Assembly: GCA_001828645.1 (NCBI GenBank)
Contig: MHZD01000165.1
Coordinates: 1-6,395, forward strand
Direction of reading: 5' to 3'
Length of the DNA: 6,395 nucleotides
DNA from: Planctomycetes bacterium RIFOXYC2_FULL_41_27
Lineage (GTDB): Bacteria; Planctomycetota; Brocadiia; Brocadiales; Brocadiaceae
Under the pieces are notes generated by a model that saw only the letters and a list, made by a program, of their open reading frames with translations, was not told the origin of the DNA and ran no database searches. Made by a program: the position numbers and the translations under genes. Positions 5,652 to 6,395 of this stretch are shown piece by piece. Every line of letters begins with the position of its first letter. The first letter of the stretch is position 1.

Positions 5652-6044
5652 ATGAATAATTTGTTGGGAGAAAAACAAATAAAGGAAAGGCCTGAAATTC
5701 CCGGAAATATAACACATAGCGAGTACTTTAATAAGCTATTAAAGGAAAGGGTAAATTTGTCCCCGATTCCTAAAATATCTTCACTCAATGCCGTTATGCA
5801 ATTTGAAATAACGGATAATGGAAATGGAACATGGAACATCATCGTTGAAAACGGACTGGTAACGGATGTGACTGCAGAACTTTGTGTTCCCCCCACGTGC
5901 ATCTTCAAGCTAAATAGCGCTACGTTTTTGTCAATTATCAAACGTGAAATAACGCCGCAACAAGCTTTTTTTCTGGGTATGGTGGACATTAAAGGCGATA
6001 TATTATTGGCATTAAAAATGAATATCCTGGTTACTTATATGTAA
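5652..6044 (+). CDS. SCP2 sterol-carrier-type lipid-binding protein
   Basis: This 130-aa soluble protein is essentially one SCP2 domain at about residues 23-128. Visible marks are the N-terminal helix (SEYFNKLLKERV, 23-34), the strand pair ending M49-Q-F-E-I and T60-W-N-I-I-V-E-N-G68, the F85-K-L strand, the helix T91-F-L-S-I-I-K, and the closing G109-M-V-D-I-K-G115-D116-I-L-L-A-L-K segment, which is the most conserved part of the family. Such proteins bind fatty-acyl, sterol, hopanoid or similar hydrophobic ligands; which one is unknown here. The frame is open upstream to a TTG at 5544, but those extra 36 residues are translated repeat DNA, so the ATG at 5652 is chosen. No Shine-Dalgarno precedes it because the right arm of the inverted repeat occupies that place. 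The reductase upstream, in the same orientation, makes a shared lipid pathway likely but unproven. Confidence 0.82.
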   Translation: MNNLLGEKQIKERPEIPGNITHSEYFNKLLKERVNLSPIPKISSLNAVMQFEITDNGNGTWNIIVENGLVTDVTAELCVPPTCIFKLNSATFLSIIKREITPQQAFFLGMVDIKGDILLALKMNILVTYM

Positions 6045-6112
6045 TTTTTTACGTAATTGCTCAAAATTGTGTTGAATCAAAACAAATACGTATATCAATG
6101 CAACTTTACCCA

Positions 6113-6171
6113 CCCCTAAATCCCCTCCCAAGAGGGGACTTCTCTATTCCCCTCTTGGGAGGGGTTAGGGG
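6113..6171. repeat. Strong hairpin repeat CCCCTCCCAAGAGGGG
   Basis: CCCCTCCCAAGAGGGG (6122-6137) pairs perfectly with 6149-6164, and CCCCTAA (6113-6119) pairs with TTAGGGG (6165-6171), leaving AT at 6120-6121 unpaired and an 11-base loop. This is a 23-bp G+C-rich stem. There is no T-run after it. It is a dispersed repeat by appearance; both strands are open in several frames across it, which produces false genes. Confidence 0.85.
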
Positions 6172-6203
6172 CATACGTGTTAAGTTAAGCGATTGGGGTG
6201 GGT

Positions 6204-6232
6204 GGCATGGACAAACTTTGTTTGTCCGTGCC
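6204..6232. repeat. Hairpin GGCATGGACAAAC...GTTTGTCCGTGCC
   Basis: A 13-bp stem (6204-6216 with 6220-6232, one T-G wobble) closes on a TTT loop and is followed by TTTCTT. It could act as a weak bidirectional terminator after the SCP2 gene, but its distance (160 bp) and interrupted T-tract make a dispersed repeat more likely. Confidence 0.7.
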
Positions 6233-6286
6233 TTTCTTGCGACACACAACGGCACAAAATCCACTGGAAACGTGGCTGACCACTGT

Positions 6287-6302
6287 CCCCCGCTGGCGGG
6301 GG
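6287..6302. repeat. Hairpin CCCCCGC-TG-GCGGGGG
   Basis: A 7-bp all-G/C stem with a 2-base loop is flanked by CCACTGT and TAGGGGGGTGG, which extend the inverted character. It is the third strong hairpin in 200 bp and lies just before the presumed start of the next gene. Confidence 0.7.
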
Positions 6303-6332
6303 GTAGGGGGGTGGAAAAGGAACACGAAAACA

Positions 6333-6395
6333 ATGCGGGAAAAACCAAAAGCCGATGAAACCAATAATTACGCCTACAACAAATGGTTGCAACCG
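6333..6395 (+). CDS. Possible start of a gene running off the right edge
   Basis: From an ATG at 6333 the frame is open to the window end, giving 21 residues (MREKPKADETNNYAYNKWLQ, then P). An AAGGA at 6317-6321 lies 11 bases upstream, a slightly long but usable ribosome-site spacing. A second ATG at 6355 in another frame (MKPIITPTTNGCN...) is also open to the edge and cannot be excluded. Neither beginning is recognised as a family, so no function is offered. Confidence 0.35.
   Translation, partial: MREKPKADETNNYAYNKWLQP

Noticed and set aside
6031..6050. TTAC...GTAA followed by six T as a terminator of the SCP2 gene
   Set aside because: The stem has only 4 A+T-rich pairs, too weak to be called.
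6098..6392. Open frames on both strands across the right-edge hairpins
   Set aside because: All are translations of inverted repeats (Pro/Gly-rich, mirrored on both strands), with no domain.

Overview
The window is about 40-45% G+C by eye and carries five convincing genes, all on the + strand. They are separated by long, repeat-rich spacers, and a sixth gene probably begins at the right edge. Lipoprotein and lipid-A-type membrane genes point to a didermic (outer-membrane) bacterium. The style of the spacers (short palindromes, 'CACAGATT' strings, 'GGGCTAAAGCCC' hairpins and small modules nested in larger ones) recalls anammox planctomycetes (Brocadiales) and some Bacteroidota. This assignment is an impression and was not tested by any search.

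Left part (1-3509): a 109-aa membrane protein of the LpxB N-terminal (LAB_N) type; a 358-aa outer-membrane-type lipoprotein joining a GNA1162/DUF799-like domain to two LysM domains; and a 511-aa polytopic GT-C/PMT-type glycosyltransferase. LAB_N proteins are often found near polyprenyl-phosphate-dependent sugar transferases, so this part probably serves transfer of a sugar to an envelope glycan or lipid. The spacers between the three genes (352 and 195 bp) hold dispersed repeats.

Middle (3510-4182): 673 bp with no convincing gene. It holds a tandem operator-like TGTAA-N3-TTACA pair, a perfect 28-bp palindrome, a composite inverted repeat carrying a nested module, and a 56-codon open frame ending just before the next gene that may be a remnant or chance.

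Right part (4183-6044): a 406-aa extended SDR / thioester-reductase-like (fatty-acyl-reductase-type) protein, then a 130-aa stand-alone SCP2 sterol-carrier-type lipid-binding protein. The pair suggests handling of an acyl or isoprenoid lipid. Between them lies a 253-bp element with about 29-bp imperfect terminal inverted repeats that begin in the last codons of the reductase and end 5 bp before the SCP2 start. Inside it are a second inverted repeat and a perfect 32-bp palindrome.

Right edge (6045-6395): three strong hairpin repeats in a row, then the likely start of another gene at 6333. No rRNA, tRNA, CRISPR array or transposase gene was seen. The most notable structure is the nested repeat architecture: one 27-29-bp imperfectly palindromic module occurs three times, each time inside a different larger repeat.
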